A program made the position numbers and the translations under genes. The notes under the pieces were generated by a model. The model saw only the letters and a program-made list of their open reading frames with translations, searched no databases and was not told the DNA's origin. Positions 63,784-64,000 of a stretch of DNA of 64,000 nt are shown here, piece after piece; the first letter of the stretch is position 1, and every line of letters begins with the position of its first letter. Origin of the DNA: Dendrophyllia cribrosa (lineage: Eukaryota > Cnidaria > Anthozoa > Scleractinia > Dendrophylliidae); assembly GCA_024195265.1 (NCBI GenBank), contig JAJLRJ010000015.1, positions 1,120,970 through 1,184,969 on the forward strand, read 5' to 3'.

Positions 63784-64000
63784 ATGGCTGAGCAAAATTT
63801 TGTTCGTATACCGAAGTATTTGCTAGACGACATTTTCTCTATATCAAAAGAATTTGAAGCTATGTCTTGCATGCTACCTGAGGATGTTATGCATCAGTCA
63901 ATTCCGGCTGTTACCATCCCCCCCCCCGGGCATACACCGGGGATTTGTAAGGCCCTATGTCCCTGGGGCGGGGATTTTGTACAACAACGTGTTGCCCCGG
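63784..64000 (+). CDS. Possible 5-prime coding exon running off the window
   Basis: ATG with G at +4; open for the remaining 72 codons: MAEQNFVRIPKYLLDD, then an IPPPGHTPG stretch over a C10 run. The second half (PGHTPGICKALCP) is GC-rich and reads like an interspersed repeat, so the coding part may be only the first 50 residues or none. Confidence 0.3.
   Translation, partial: MAEQNFVRIPKYLLDDIFSISKEFEAMSCMLPEDVMHQSIPAVTIPPPGHTPGICKALCPWGGDFVQQRVAP

Overview
The window is nuclear DNA from a multicellular eukaryote. It has spliced genes, long intergenic and intronic AT-rich stretches, TTAGGG-type telomere repeats, and Crypton-like and DIRS/Ngaro-like tyrosine-recombinase (YR) elements. Together with the character of the dispersed repeats this points to an invertebrate, most likely a cnidarian (anthozoan or coral-like). 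That assignment is inference from repeat and element style, not from a marker gene. No rRNA, tRNA or CRISPR array was recognised. Most of the window is repeats and mobile-element DNA.

Layout. 1-9024: a 102-bp satellite in two opposite-facing arrays around a 0.5-kb spacer, with a small third array at 11.95-12.39 kb. 9.3-16.1 kb: two copies of a 1.7-kb block built around a foldback element, a double-chromodomain gene between them, and at the end of the second copy a 269-bp segment inverted and capped on both sides by telomere repeats. 16.1-34.4 kb: a block lying between two interstitial telomere tracts. It holds a 6.3-kb palindrome made of a degenerate GTAGTTC minisatellite, a Rap1-type Myb exon, and a 5.8-kb element with 87-bp terminal inverted repeats that encodes a zinc-finger YR. 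36.1-43.0 kb: a seven-exon gene (predicted 628 aa) with a complete set of YR catalytic residues and several TTAA-flanked foldback elements in intron 2. 46.6-61.1 kb: two diverged copies of a compact intronless unit. The first encodes ORF1, an intact 608-aa YR overlapping ORF1 by the 4-nt ATGA, and ORF3/ORF4. The second has lost the YR core. A degenerate Ngaro/DIRS-like retroelement with split direct repeats is nested in a TA-flanked element inside the first copy. 61-64 kb: further non-autonomous DNA elements and the start of a possible gene running off the window.

How the parts relate. Four different YR systems lie within 25 kb: zinc-finger YR with TIRs, spliced YR gene, compact YR unit, DIRS-like YR. 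The spliced gene and the compact unit are clear homologues, sharing the order of catalytic motifs and a C-terminal extension. Insertion history can be read directly because paralogous copies preserve empty sites for two of the non-autonomous elements. The two large array palindromes and the telomere-capped inversion suggest repeated breakage, inversion and template-switch repair. None of the functions has been tested; element boundaries come from reading repeats by eye.
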